From: Pirellulaceae bacterium
GTDB lineage: Bacteria; Planctomycetota; Planctomycetia; Pirellulales; Pirellulaceae
Length of the DNA stretch: 64,000 nucleotides
NCBI GenBank assembly: GCA_019636385.1
Contig: JAHBXT010000005.1
Span: forward strand, 279,925 to 343,924
Direction of reading: 5' to 3'
Positions 6,593 to 16,700 of this stretch are shown one piece after another. The notes below the pieces were generated by a model. It saw only the letters and a list, made by a program, of their open reading frames with translations. It did no database searches and was not told where the DNA came from. The translations under genes were made by a program, and so were the position numbers. The stretch's first letter is position 1; the number at the start of each line of letters is the position of its first letter.

Positions 6593-8559
6593 ATACCTCC
6601 CCTTCTGGATTGGCGGTCACCATTTTTGTGTGTTTCTTGGCCTTCACGTTGGGGCTCAGTTTTTATCTGGGACGCAAGGCGAAAGATTCTAGCGGGTACT
6701 TTGCGGCCCACGGACAGATTCCGTGGTTTGTCAATGGAGTGGCCTTTGCAGGCGATTATCTGTCAGCCGCTTCATTTCTGGGCATCTGTGGCATGATCGC
6801 CTTTTATGGCTACGACGGTTTCTTGTACTCGATTGGCTATTTGGCAGGCTGGATTGTGGCGCTGTTAGTAATCGCCGAGCCTCTCAAACGCCTGGGCAAG
6901 TTCACGTTCGCGGATGCACTGAATGCAAGATTTCAATCCAAAGGCATTCAATTGGCCGCTGGAATTAGCACGTTAGCCGTTAGCGTGTTTTATTTAATTC
7001 CACAAATGGTGGGGGCTGGTGTGCTAGTACAGCCATTGCTCGGTTTTCCGCATTGGGTGGGGGTAGTGCTGGTAGGCGCTGTGGTAATTCTGATTGTGGT
7101 CACCGCCGGAATGGTATCTACCACCTGGGTTCAGTTTATCAAAGGCGCATTACTAATCGTCTTCTCGTGTGTGCTGACCGTGATGATTTTGCAGCGAGGC
7201 TTAGTGGTTCGTAGCGGCGGAACGGACGGCTATCAGTTTACGGCGATTTCACTGGGCGCTGTTGACATTAACAACCAACACGAAGTGGCAGACAAAGTTC
7301 AACAGTCAGGTTATCGCTGCCATGACGACATGCTTGCACGCGCATGGCGACAGCACGGCTTCTGGCTGGTTACACCCCCCGAATCGACATCGAGCATGTT
7401 ATGTAGGCTGGCTTCAAGTTCCCGCGGTACATGCCTCATGGAATGTCAGTCCCAACCGTCGATCCATAGTTTTCTCGACTCTACACCGCCCTCTGAGGCC
7501 GACCGTCGATCGACACCTGGTACCTCGCTCCGACCAGTCGGTTACGTTAGCCGACTGCCGCATGAACAAACGCAGACTGGCTCTCTGGGACCATGGGAAT
7601 ATCTGCAGACGATCAGTGGTAGCGAAGTGGTTTTGTGGAGCAAAACGACACTGCAAGATTTGAATGGCAAGAGTATCGAAGTTTTCTTTCCCAAGCCAAC
7701 CTCTGGTGCCCAGATCACTCGACCGGGCGAGCATCCGATGTTTGCTGGTATCCGTCAACCGGGGCTGTGGCCTAAGTTAAATTTCTTGTCGCTAATGGCC
7801 GCGTTGTTCTGCGGTACGGCCTCGCTTCCGCATATTTTGATTCGTTACTATACGGTCAAAGATGGCGCTGCGGCCCGAAAGAGCACCATTGTGGGCATTG
7901 GTACAATCGGTGCGTTTTACATCCTGACACTGTTCATGGGGTTGGGTGCCATGACCAGCGGCGCGCTGGATGTGACCAACGAGAATATGTCCGCACCGCT
8001 CTTGGCTCGTAGCATCAGCGAATGGCTGTTTGCAGTCATCTCTGCAATTGCCTTCACCACCGTGCTCGGCACGGTTAGTGGCTTGATTTTGGCTTCGGCC
8101 GGCGCGGTCAGTCACGACTTGTTGAAGACCGCCATGGGGGTAAGCATGAACGATCGCCAACAAGTCCGCATCGCTAAAATTGCATCGGTGGTGGTTGGCA
8201 TTGTCGCAATTGCATTGGGGATTCTATTTGGCACGATGAATGTTACCTATCTGGTTGGCTGGGCATTCAGTGTCGCTGCGTCGGCGAATCTGCCGGCACT
8301 GGTGATGTTGTTGTTCTGGAGACGCACCTCCAAGCAGGGCGTGATCGCCGCCGTGTTAGTCGGCATGACCAGCTCGTTGGGCTGGATTCTGTTGAGTGCC
8401 GATACGTTTGACAAAGTCTACCACGCCGCGCGGCCAGCGTGGATTGTCAGCTTGATTCCATTCAGCCAACCCGGCATCGTTACCATCCCTCTGGCGTTCG
8501 CAACGCTGATCGTAGTGTCGCTGCTAACGTCGCCACGAGCGGGCCGCTTGCCGTTGTAG
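6589..8559 (+). CDS. actP: Sodium:solute symporter, ActP-like acetate permease
   Basis: The 656-residue protein belongs to the SSS family and probably takes up acetate or a related short carboxylate with Na+. It has about 13 hydrophobic helices and family motifs such as 'SSGYFAAHGQIPWFVNGVAFAGDYLSAASFLG' in TM1-2 and 'GTASLPHILIRYYTVKD' mid-protein. The start is GTG at 6589, overlapping the DUF485 stop and preceded by a perfect GAGGAGG ribosome binding site. A hydrophilic loop of roughly 170 residues (about 225-395) interrupts the helices. Part of it (7320-7560) is rich in Cys, Ser and Arg and does not look like transporter sequence. The DUF485 neighbour supports the ActP-like call. Confidence 0.88.
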   Translation: MNTSPSGLAVTIFVCFLAFTLGLSFYLGRKAKDSSGYFAAHGQIPWFVNGVAFAGDYLSAASFLGICGMIAFYGYDGFLYSIGYLAGWIVALLVIAEPLKRLGKFTFADALNARFQSKGIQLAAGISTLAVSVFYLIPQMVGAGVLVQPLLGFPHWVGVVLVGAVVILIVVTAGMVSTTWVQFIKGALLIVFSCVLTVMILQRGLVVRSGGTDGYQFTAISLGAVDINNQHEVADKVQQSGYRCHDDMLARAWRQHGFWLVTPPESTSSMLCRLASSSRGTCLMECQSQPSIHSFLDSTPPSEADRRSTPGTSLRPVGYVSRLPHEQTQTGSLGPWEYLQTISGSEVVLWSKTTLQDLNGKSIEVFFPKPTSGAQITRPGEHPMFAGIRQPGLWPKLNFLSLMAALFCGTASLPHILIRYYTVKDGAAARKSTIVGIGTIGAFYILTLFMGLGAMTSGALDVTNENMSAPLLARSISEWLFAVISAIAFTTVLGTVSGLILASAGAVSHDLLKTAMGVSMNDRQQVRIAKIASVVVGIVAIALGILFGTMNVTYLVGWAFSVAASANLPALVMLLFWRRTSKQGVIAAVLVGMTSSLGWILLSADTFDKVYHAARPAWIVSLIPFSQPGIVTIPLAFATLIVVSLLTSPRAGRLPL

Positions 8560-8815
8560 CCCGCGTTGGGCGACCCTACTTACGGAGCGCAGGCCTCCAG
8601 CTAACAACACAAGCCACCAGCAACCGCCTGGTGAGAATGTGTGTAATTTGCGGAATCCATCGGCGCAATGCGGCGAGATTGACGTACAATAGGGCAGTTC
8701 CCATTTAGAGTTTGGGTGACTTGGGTTTCATCAGGTCGCCGGGCCGTTGCCGGCTGAGTTTATTGATCCAGCTAGCGTTGCCCAGGCGGTTAAACGTGCA
8801 TCCGTAAGACGACAC

Positions 8816-9154
8816 ATGCGTATAGGTACAGTAGTCAAAGTATTGCCTGAAAAGAAAGTTGGCTTCATTCGTTCGGATGATTTGTCCGAGGATGTTTTTT
8901 TTCATTTTTCCAAGGTCGAGAAGGTTGGAACTCGTCCACTGGAGGATGGTGACGAAGTGGAATATGAAATCGACGAATTGCATCGCCTTCAGAAAATCCG
9001 CTTGCAGGCTACTCGAGTGCGTCGATCGGTACGGCCGCTGTCGATGAAGCTCAAGCCCAGCGATGCGCCTGGTCTGCGGGCCCAACACCATCCCAAAGCT
9101 CGTAAGAAACGACCCGCCTGGCGTGGCAAGTCAAAGTCCGACGACACGCAGTAA
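8816..9154 (+). CDS. Cold-shock-domain-like RNA-binding protein with basic tail
   Basis: The 112-residue product begins with an OB-fold cold-shock domain. 'GTVVKVLPEKKVGFIRSDD' and 'DVFFHFSKVE' correspond to the RNP1/RNP2-type aromatic strands, and 'LEDGDEVEYEID' closes the fold. It then continues into a Lys/Arg-rich tail ('HHPKARKKRPAWRGKSKSDD'). The ATG at 8816 places the domain at the very start. A TTG at 8747 would add 23 residues that look unrelated, so I prefer 8816. Likely role is nucleic-acid binding, such as translation or RNA structure control. The basic tail is longer than in classic CspA proteins (about 70 residues). Confidence 0.82.
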   Translation: MRIGTVVKVLPEKKVGFIRSDDLSEDVFFHFSKVEKVGTRPLEDGDEVEYEIDELHRLQKIRLQATRVRRSVRPLSMKLKPSDAPGLRAQHHPKARKKRPAWRGKSKSDDTQ

Positions 9155-9251
9155 TATACGGCGGTCAGTCAACACAAAAAGACTGCTACACCAGAGGCGA
9201 CAGTTACAGGATGTCCGGGTACTTGAGGGCGCGCGTTCCCCAAAAGGCAAT

Positions 9252-11318
9252 TCAGTTTTCCGGTTGCTGGCTGACTGGCGCGGACTGAATGAGCTGAGCG
9301 GTTTGGGCGACTAGGTCGTCTTGCAAGAATTTTTGCAGCATGTCGCGGGTCGCTTTGAACATGCGGTCGATGGGGGCTCGCACAGTGCCCGACAGACTGT
9401 CTCCTGATCGCTCTAAGATATCTCGCTGAATACGGCTGAGCTGATCGTTCATTTGATTGAAGTCGCCAAGGTCACGCAAGCGATTGAGGTTCTCAGATGC
9501 GCGCTCAAGCTGACCATTCTGCACATCCAGCTTGACGCGCGCCGCCAATAGATTGCGCTGCCCGACCAAATCCAGAATCTGACCTTGGAACCCACCCACG
9601 ATTGCTTCGGCCTGCACCCTCAGCGCATCATCGGGTAGTTCAACATGCTCCACCGCCTTCAGCCCAGGCACTATAGGCAGTCTGGCCACCACTTGATTGC
9701 CATTCTTGACATACACCTGAACAATCGGGGTATTGAGCTGAATTAAAGCGCTGCTGTCGATAGGCACATCGATGTTGGTCAAATTGGGTGGAGCAAAAGG
9801 CGGCGGCTCGAGTCCGGCTGCCTTAGCATGCTGGACCGACTGTTGGTGAAGTTCATGAGCTTCTTGAATAGCATCGTCGCGCAACTTGCGCAGCGTCGTC
9901 ATGCGCTGTTCATGCAATTCATGAGGCAGAATTCTGACAGGCGAATCGGGGCTTGGCACGTTCATTCGACCTCGCCAATCGCTGCGGCCCAGTTGACTCA
10001 ATTGCCCCGACAATGGATCTTGGCCGAAAACAAAGCACCCCGACAGTTGCTTTTGAGGCTGTCCGCGCGCGACGAACTGCAATTCGCTGCTGGTCGCCTG
10101 CGGGCGAACTCGCAGCAACCACCGCGTTGTCCTGGGATTCTGTCGACCTCTTAACCCTGGCCCACCTGAGTAGGTATACACGTTGGCACGCATGTGAATA
10201 CCGTCGGACTGAGTCACAGCGGCAAAGGTAAAATCGAGCGTCTGCAACAGGGTGGCGTTGCCGTTGCGATCGTCGCGCCGAATGATGGGTTGCAATACGT
10301 CGCCAACGCGAATTCGTGCGGGATGCACAGCATTTTCGTCGTCAGTAATCAAGCCGCCGGCGCGGTGCCGAAGTACAGCTACATTGTCTTCTGCTTGTTC
10401 GACGCGGGCCACGGGGGCGAACGCCGATTGTACTGCGAGTGCCGAGATGCGCGCCGCCTGCCACCAATTGTCAGAGGTGAATGTGATCGTTGGCCCCCAG
10501 TGACGCATCGCACTATCCAGCTCGCGGACTTGAACTTGATAACCCTGGTCGCCTGGCTGTACCACCAGGAAGAATATCTTGTCACAACGATTGACGATCA
10601 CATCAGTCTGCCAGGACAATAGAGTAGGCAACTGTCGCAAGCTTTCCGCATTCGTTGTTAGACTGCGCGGCACCAGCGCCGCAGCAAGTGAACCATCCGC
10701 CACGGATCGAGCAATTGTCAAATCGCTTTCGCGAGTTGCGTTCAATTTGTTCAGCACGCGCCCGGTTGGCGAGTCGGGATCGGGGGGATCGCGTTCGGCC
10801 TGGTGTTGCAGCAGACGCTGTGAAACTTCTGAAATCGCAATCGTGGGTAGCTCGGCAGCTGCCGTCAAGCTCTTGATCGACTGAGTGTCGGCATGTGTTG
10901 TGGATACAACTAATGAATACTCGTGTCGCTGCAGGTCTTCTAGAGTCATATACTCCAAGTGCCGGACTGCTTCCCAATACAGGACATCGGGAATAGCGTC
11001 GATTTGTAAACGCCAAGTTGCCTGATAGGCTCGCTGCAGGTCCAACTCCAGTTGACCAAGCCAATGCGACCGGGCCGCCTCTGGCAAATTCACATCTGGG
11101 TGAACTGCGTACCATATACGAACTTGATAGGGAGCGTATTCCCAAACTTTTGTTTCTGTTGGATCCGAGGCAGCTTGGGCCGCCCTGGCCAAGGACCAAC
11201 CATTCCAGCAGCCACACAGCCAAATGGCCAGCAACAGGTAGCCAACCCAGACACGCGATGGATAGCTCCAACAGCTTAACAATCGTACAGTCGCAGCAGC
11301 GAAAGTTGGCAAGTACAT
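9252..11318 (-). CDS. Large secreted protein of unknown function, last gene of the Ton-like operon
   Basis: The 688-residue protein starts with a signal-peptide-like segment ('VGYLLLAIWLCGCWNGWSLARA', cleavage near ARA/AQA around residue 46). No catalytic motif was recognised. The central part looks like beta-rich sequence. The C-terminal 150 residues contain alpha-helical, heptad-like stretches ('LDVQNGQLERASENLNRLRDLGDF', 'MNDQLSRIQRDILERS'). The ATG at 11318 has an AGGGAGA ribosome binding site embedded in the upstream gene's stop region, and the gap to that gene is only 6 bp, so translation is likely coupled. It is the distal gene of an eight-gene run beginning at 21999. A periplasmic or outer-envelope role is inferred from the signal and context only. 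Confidence 0.8.
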   Translation of the reverse strand: MYLPTFAAATVRLLSCWSYPSRVWVGYLLLAIWLCGCWNGWSLARAAQAASDPTETKVWEYAPYQVRIWYAVHPDVNLPEAARSHWLGQLELDLQRAYQATWRLQIDAIPDVLYWEAVRHLEYMTLEDLQRHEYSLVVSTTHADTQSIKSLTAAAELPTIAISEVSQRLLQHQAERDPPDPDSPTGRVLNKLNATRESDLTIARSVADGSLAAALVPRSLTTNAESLRQLPTLLSWQTDVIVNRCDKIFFLVVQPGDQGYQVQVRELDSAMRHWGPTITFTSDNWWQAARISALAVQSAFAPVARVEQAEDNVAVLRHRAGGLITDDENAVHPARIRVGDVLQPIIRRDDRNGNATLLQTLDFTFAAVTQSDGIHMRANVYTYSGGPGLRGRQNPRTTRWLLRVRPQATSSELQFVARGQPQKQLSGCFVFGQDPLSGQLSQLGRSDWRGRMNVPSPDSPVRILPHELHEQRMTTLRKLRDDAIQEAHELHQQSVQHAKAAGLEPPPFAPPNLTNIDVPIDSSALIQLNTPIVQVYVKNGNQVVARLPIVPGLKAVEHVELPDDALRVQAEAIVGGFQGQILDLVGQRNLLAARVKLDVQNGQLERASENLNRLRDLGDFNQMNDQLSRIQRDILERSGDSLSGTVRAPIDRMFKATRDMLQKFLQDDLVAQTAQLIQSAPVSQQPEN

Positions 11319-11324
11319 TTCTCC

Positions 11325-13733
11325 CTACTGCGCGGCAAGAGTGTCGGGCTGGAGTCGCCAGCGGTCGACGTCTTGATAAAGGGAAACGGGACGATCGCTG
11401 ATGCCTTGTACGCTACTGCGCACCACCAAGCGATCGGTAATTTGCCACAAGGGCAGCAGAGGCAAATGGTAGGCAATCACCTGATGCAATTCTTGCAACG
11501 ATGTTCGCACTTCGCGCCAATTTCTAGCGTCGCGGACTCGCTCCAGCGACTGAACTAGCAGAGGGTGATTGCTGGCAGTTAGTCCGTCGCCGGCCAGCAA
11601 TCGCTGGATGTCCACAACCGGTTCCCACATGGCAGCCATAACATACAGCAGATCGCAATCCACAATTGACTGTTGCGAAACCCCTTCTGAAAGTACACGC
11701 ATCTCGGCGGGCACTCCCACGATGGCCCACTGTTGGATCATGGCCTCAACAGCTACGCGCGCTAATTCGTAGTCCGGGCAGCCCACTACCAACGTTTCCA
11801 AGTTGGGCTGAGGCTGGCCCGCTTTAAGCGCACGTTTTTCCAATTCTTGGCGGGTAATGCTAACCAACAGCTTGGCCAACAGGGGATTATATGCAACCGC
11901 AGGCACCTGTTCGTTGTACGCATAAGCCAAGGGTTCGGTGTCACGTTGACCCACGGCGAATGGGCCGCTCAGGAGTCGACCTTCCGCAGGATTGGTGCTG
12001 CCCAATAACTCGCTGTGTAAAATTTCTTGGCGATTGGTGGCATACAACAGCGCTCGACGAAATTTCTCGCTCGCCAAGTAAGCATGGTTTGAAATAGGAA
12101 TCAACATATGCGACGTCGGCAAGGCGTAGGGTATTACCTTAACGTTACGCAGGGCAGCCAACCGTCGAGCATCTGCTGGAAAGACTTGATCAAGAACGTC
12201 AATCTGCCCTCGAATTAGGTCGTTGATGGCTTGTTGAGCATTCGAGTAGTGTATTTCGATGATTTCCACGGGCCTGCCGGCCGACTGTTCCAGGGATCTC
12301 CCGACAAAATATGCACTCTGCTCTTGGTTAATCGGCACTTGAAATAAACCGGCCAATTGGGCTCCCAGTTCGGTGTCTTCTGACAGTGGCCATTGCAGAA
12401 GTGAGTGAGGCAGCACATGCGGTCGTCGCAATTGAATGACCAACTGACTCTCGTTTCCCAGAGCTACAGTTTCACAAACTGATGCCCAGTTCGCATCGTA
12501 TTGCTCGTCTTCGGGGTTGGCTCGCGCAATCAGAGTTTGAAACAGTTCAAGCCGAGTACGACTGCTGGAAGTTCGGGGGTCGAACTGCAAAATCAATTGT
12601 CGCTGATCATCGCTGATACGGAATTTGCCCAGCCCAAAACTATACACTCCACCTTCGTTGCCAATTTGCTGGAACTGAAACAGTGCACGTTGGACCAATC
12701 GACCGCTACGGCGCGCCGACCAATCAGTCAAACTGCTGACGTCCAACTGGCGGCTGGGTTGCATTACACCGACTCGCACCAGTGGGTATCGCTGGTGAAG
12801 TTCTCGCTGCAATTCCCGACCACCCGTGAAGGTCGGCAGGATACTGAGGCTATCAGAGATGGCTTGATAGGCCTGACGAAATCGTCCGGCAGCAAACGCT
12901 TCACTGGCTTCGACTTGTTTGGCACTGGCGAGCTGGCTGAGACGCTCGTTCCAGCGTTTAACCGAATCAATATCTCCGTGTTTCTTCTGTAGTCGGGCCA
13001 GTAGTTGCCGTGCCGATTCCAGATCGCCGACGCGCTCCAATTCAGTTAACATGGATGTTGCTACGGTGTTCAGTGCACGACCCACCGCTTCCTGTCGAAA
13101 ACCGGGTGCCGTCTCCTTTAGCTCTTCCAATGTAGACAAGGTCTGAGCGTACTGTTTGGAGCTGAAGCTAATCGTCAAGCTGTTAAACAAGAATTCGCGC
13201 CGCAATTCCAACAATCGAGGCATCGACGGATAGTTTTTCATCAGAAAACTAAGATTTTGAAAAGCACCAATCAAATTCTTGTCGGACATCTGGCGCTGAG
13301 CTTCCTGCAGAACCAAGTCTTCGTACAAGTCGATGCGATCGATCCATTTCCAAGCTATCTGATAGAGCCGTTCGGGAAACTTTTTTAGGACCACCTGAAG
13401 TCGGTCGCTGGGATCCGGCGAACTGGGAACGCGTCTCTCGGCAAATGGCAACGGAAACACGCCGAACGTGCCTCCACCGGCCTCTGATTTCAGATGAATC
13501 AGGTCAAACGGCTGTTGGTCGATTAGCGGTATATCTTGGCCGGTCGGATCCAAGGTTGACGCGGAGTCCTCCTGCGCCTGCGCAGTCTGAACGGTAAGAA
13601 GGACCACCAGCCAAGCCATCATCGGCCAGCACAGATAGCGCCGCGCTGCCATACGATAGCCAGCCGCGCTTTTGCCCCATGACGAAGCCTTAGCCTTGGC
13701 GGTAAAGAACTCAGAGGTGATGCGCTCTATCAC
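11325..13733 (-). CDS. Family-5 extracellular solute-binding-like protein with N-terminal extension
   Basis: The start is GTG at 13733, not the more upstream open ATG at 13781. A GGAGG ribosome binding site sits six bases before it and it overlaps the previous gene's stop as GTGA. The 802-residue protein has a signal or anchor segment at about residues 31-50 ('YLCWPMMAWLVVLLTVQTAQAQ'). About 230 helical, TPR-like residues follow, then a region resembling oligopeptide-binding proteins (SBP_bac_5): 'LNDLIRGQIDVLDQVFPADARRL', 'SEKFRRALLYATNRQEIL' and 'LHQVIAYHLPLLPLWQITDRLVV'. Dedicated ABC permease genes are absent from the operon. It may act as a binding scaffold for the adjoining Ton-like motor; this is inference. 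Confidence 0.82.
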   Translation of the reverse strand: MIERITSEFFTAKAKASSWGKSAAGYRMAARRYLCWPMMAWLVVLLTVQTAQAQEDSASTLDPTGQDIPLIDQQPFDLIHLKSEAGGGTFGVFPLPFAERRVPSSPDPSDRLQVVLKKFPERLYQIAWKWIDRIDLYEDLVLQEAQRQMSDKNLIGAFQNLSFLMKNYPSMPRLLELRREFLFNSLTISFSSKQYAQTLSTLEELKETAPGFRQEAVGRALNTVATSMLTELERVGDLESARQLLARLQKKHGDIDSVKRWNERLSQLASAKQVEASEAFAAGRFRQAYQAISDSLSILPTFTGGRELQRELHQRYPLVRVGVMQPSRQLDVSSLTDWSARRSGRLVQRALFQFQQIGNEGGVYSFGLGKFRISDDQRQLILQFDPRTSSSRTRLELFQTLIARANPEDEQYDANWASVCETVALGNESQLVIQLRRPHVLPHSLLQWPLSEDTELGAQLAGLFQVPINQEQSAYFVGRSLEQSAGRPVEIIEIHYSNAQQAINDLIRGQIDVLDQVFPADARRLAALRNVKVIPYALPTSHMLIPISNHAYLASEKFRRALLYATNRQEILHSELLGSTNPAEGRLLSGPFAVGQRDTEPLAYAYNEQVPAVAYNPLLAKLLVSITRQELEKRALKAGQPQPNLETLVVGCPDYELARVAVEAMIQQWAIVGVPAEMRVLSEGVSQQSIVDCDLLYVMAAMWEPVVDIQRLLAGDGLTASNHPLLVQSLERVRDARNWREVRTSLQELHQVIAYHLPLLPLWQITDRLVVRSSVQGISDRPVSLYQDVDRWRLQPDTLAAQ

Positions 13734-16700
13734 TGCGAACCTCCGCCAAGTAAGTGCTGCGTCGGGACGGGCACCACCCATACAACTCCGTCGTCTCCGC
13801 CCACCAGAATCCGCTTCTGCAAGATCAGTGGCGGCGTATTCAGCGGTTGACCGACACTCGTGCTACCAAGAACTTGACCGCTAGCCGCGTCCACAACCCA
13901 GATTTGACCTTGTCGGCAAGACATGACATAAAGTTCGCCTGTTTCAACGGGTGGTCCCGCCAGCCGATGACTCAGCTCGGACAACTCCCACACAAGTTCT
14001 GCCGCCTGGTTAAATGCAATCAAGCCGCGATCGGTTTGCAGCACACAACCCCGGGAAGTGCTGTATGGCCCCGAGATCAATCCTCCGTGGATTGGTTGTT
14101 GCTGTTTGACTTGTAGGCTGTTGGCATCCAGCACAACTGCCTCATCGCCGACATCGGCTACACGCACACCCAATAATTGATCCTTGACCACCGCCAGCGG
14201 GCCGCGCCACGGGCGATCGAGGGGCTGTTCTGAGAGGGAACGGAGTGAATCACCCGCGGAGACGCGATGAACGCTGCCGGTTCGCATGGGTACTATCAGG
14301 GATTGTGTTTCGGACACAAAGGTCGGTGCGATCCACTCGACTTTTGTTCCTGGCTCAATAGGAGTGGGTTGAAAAGCATCCCCCGACAATTGGCCGTTCA
14401 TAGAATCCAGTTGAACTAATTGACCGTTGTCCAATCCCACGACGACCCGCTGATCAGTGACCACCAGCGGGCTGGCAGGTTGCGCCGAGCCAAGTGCCAA
14501 TGGAATGGGGCTGATCGGCGGATTGCTGCTGGCATTATAGACCACCAATTCCCGTGGATTGGACTGATTCAGCATTAGCGATCGACCTGCCGTAGGCCAA
14601 ACAGGGGCCGTTAGTCGCCTCCTGATGAGACTGTCACTCAAGCTGGAGTCGGCCTGACTACGCACCCCCTTGCTAGGCGCTAGCACGTAGTAGTTGCCGC
14701 TGCCGAGCACAACGTCGATGCGATCGCCCGGCGCTCGATGGACCAGAGTCACAGGACTGCCAACTTCCACTTCCCATAGCGGCTCTCCATCTTCAGCCAT
14801 CGAGGCAGAAATCATCAGGCCGTCGCTGCCCGATGGGCGCCGCGCATGAAATAAGTACTTGTCCCAGAGTTGCAGCGACGCAGCGAATTGGTCGCCTTCG
14901 TAACGACTCCATTTACGATTCAATTTTTCTTGAGAAACAACCAAGTCCAGCCGGGCCAACCGCTTTTCCGCAAGCCACACTTGATTGCGACCAAAGGCCA
15001 CGCCAAAGTTCTGAGGCCAATCCAGGTTCTTGGGAACGCGTGCCACAACCGTCACGGGTCGCGCCGTGGCTGATGGATCAACCTCTAGAATCAGGGTATT
15101 GCCCAAATCGCTTTGCACTAAAGCCTGACGCCGATCGGCTAGAGCAGGGACCAGCACGTTGCCATCAACAGCCACGGCCGGCTGTGCCTGTTGCAACCCT
15201 TGGTCTGTTATTGACAAAATTCGAATGCGTGCCGATTCATTATTGATATTTTCGCAGGCCAGTAGATTACCCAACACCACGACCGGGGCCACGCGAATTG
15301 CTCCCTCGCGATGACCTAGATAATAAACCTGGTGGCAATCTCCCTGCCGTCGATCCAGTACATAGATGTTGCTATGGCCGGCGGGTTGGTAGAGGAATTG
15401 CCCAGACTGGTAAATGCCCGGTCCCACCTCCAACGATTGAGGCAACTGTTTGGCCCATTTGGTTTGCCCACCGACGGCATCCAAACACAGCACCGCCCCC
15501 GACTGCGTGGACGCGAATACTTCACCATTGGATACTGCCGGTTGCGTTACTGGTTCGCCGAATTGTACGGTCCAACGACTGACTCCCGTGTCCCCGGCCA
15601 AGCGTGAAATTCGCCCCGCCGACGACTGGCATATCAACACATCGCTACCTGGATCTTCCGACAAGCGGATGGGTTGCCAATCGTTTTCCAAACCAACGTA
15701 CCTTCGCCACAGAACGTTGCCTTGTTGCGCGTCGACTCCATAAACGGAGCCTTTGACATTGAAATAAACGCGTGCTCCTTCAAGCTCCGAAACCACTCTG
15801 CCCTGCGCGTGTGCAAAAACGAATGCTTTGGGTGCATCCGCCCCAGGAAGTTCGGTGACCAACTGTGCCTGAACCGTACTATTGTGCACTCTGTCGCGCT
15901 GCAGGGCCGATGCACTGAGGACCCGCTGTTTAATTTCCTCGTGCGATTCCAATTGAGGATAACGTGCAATCAGCTGCTTACGGACTTCGTGCGCCTCATC
16001 GATCCGACTAGCCTGCAAATGCTCATCAATTTTGGAAAGCGCCAGTGCAAGTTCATCATCGCGCTGAATTTCTCGCTGTATCCGCAAGCGGCTTTCCTCA
16101 ATGCGTTGCAAGGTCGGGGCCAACTGAGTGCGCTGCGTTGCACCGACCAGTTGCGGGTCTTGGATAAAATTCATTAGTTTATCCATGTCGGCCATCAGTG
16201 CGCGACGCTCGCTGCCCTGAGGCGTGGCGTCGATGCGGGCTGTGAATTTTTCGGCCAGCGTAATCATCGCCCCTGCCAAATCGGACTGTTGCTCACGCAA
16301 GGCTGATTCGGCAGGCAACGGCGGTAGCACGCTCTCAGCGGTTTTCAGGGCCACTTGCGGATTGGCCGCGCCTTCAACGTCTTTGCGTAGCAGCGACAGT
16401 GCTTGCCGGACTTTAGCGTACGAAGCGCTGGCATGCGCTGGCCAATTCTGTGCGAAATCCCGATACATGCTGGCTGACGTTTCGTAGCTCCGCTGCTCGT
16501 AAGCGGTATCCGCACGCTGCAAGGCGTCAGTCGCGTTGCCCCGCAACATCCAGGTAATCAAAAAGAATCCCGCCACGCCCACCAGCGATAGCAGCAATGC
16601 TACGCCCACAATACGAAACGAATCCCAAGGGTTTTTCTGAGAGCTGGAGCGTACCGGTTTGATGAATTTGCTGGGTTTAGCCAAGCCACCTTCGTGATCG

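Noticed and set aside
13734..13781. Longer start (ATG 13781) for the solute-binding-like gene
   Set aside because: The GTG at 13733 has a perfect GGAGG and overlaps the upstream stop as GTGA; the longer form would overlap the upstream gene by 52 bp.
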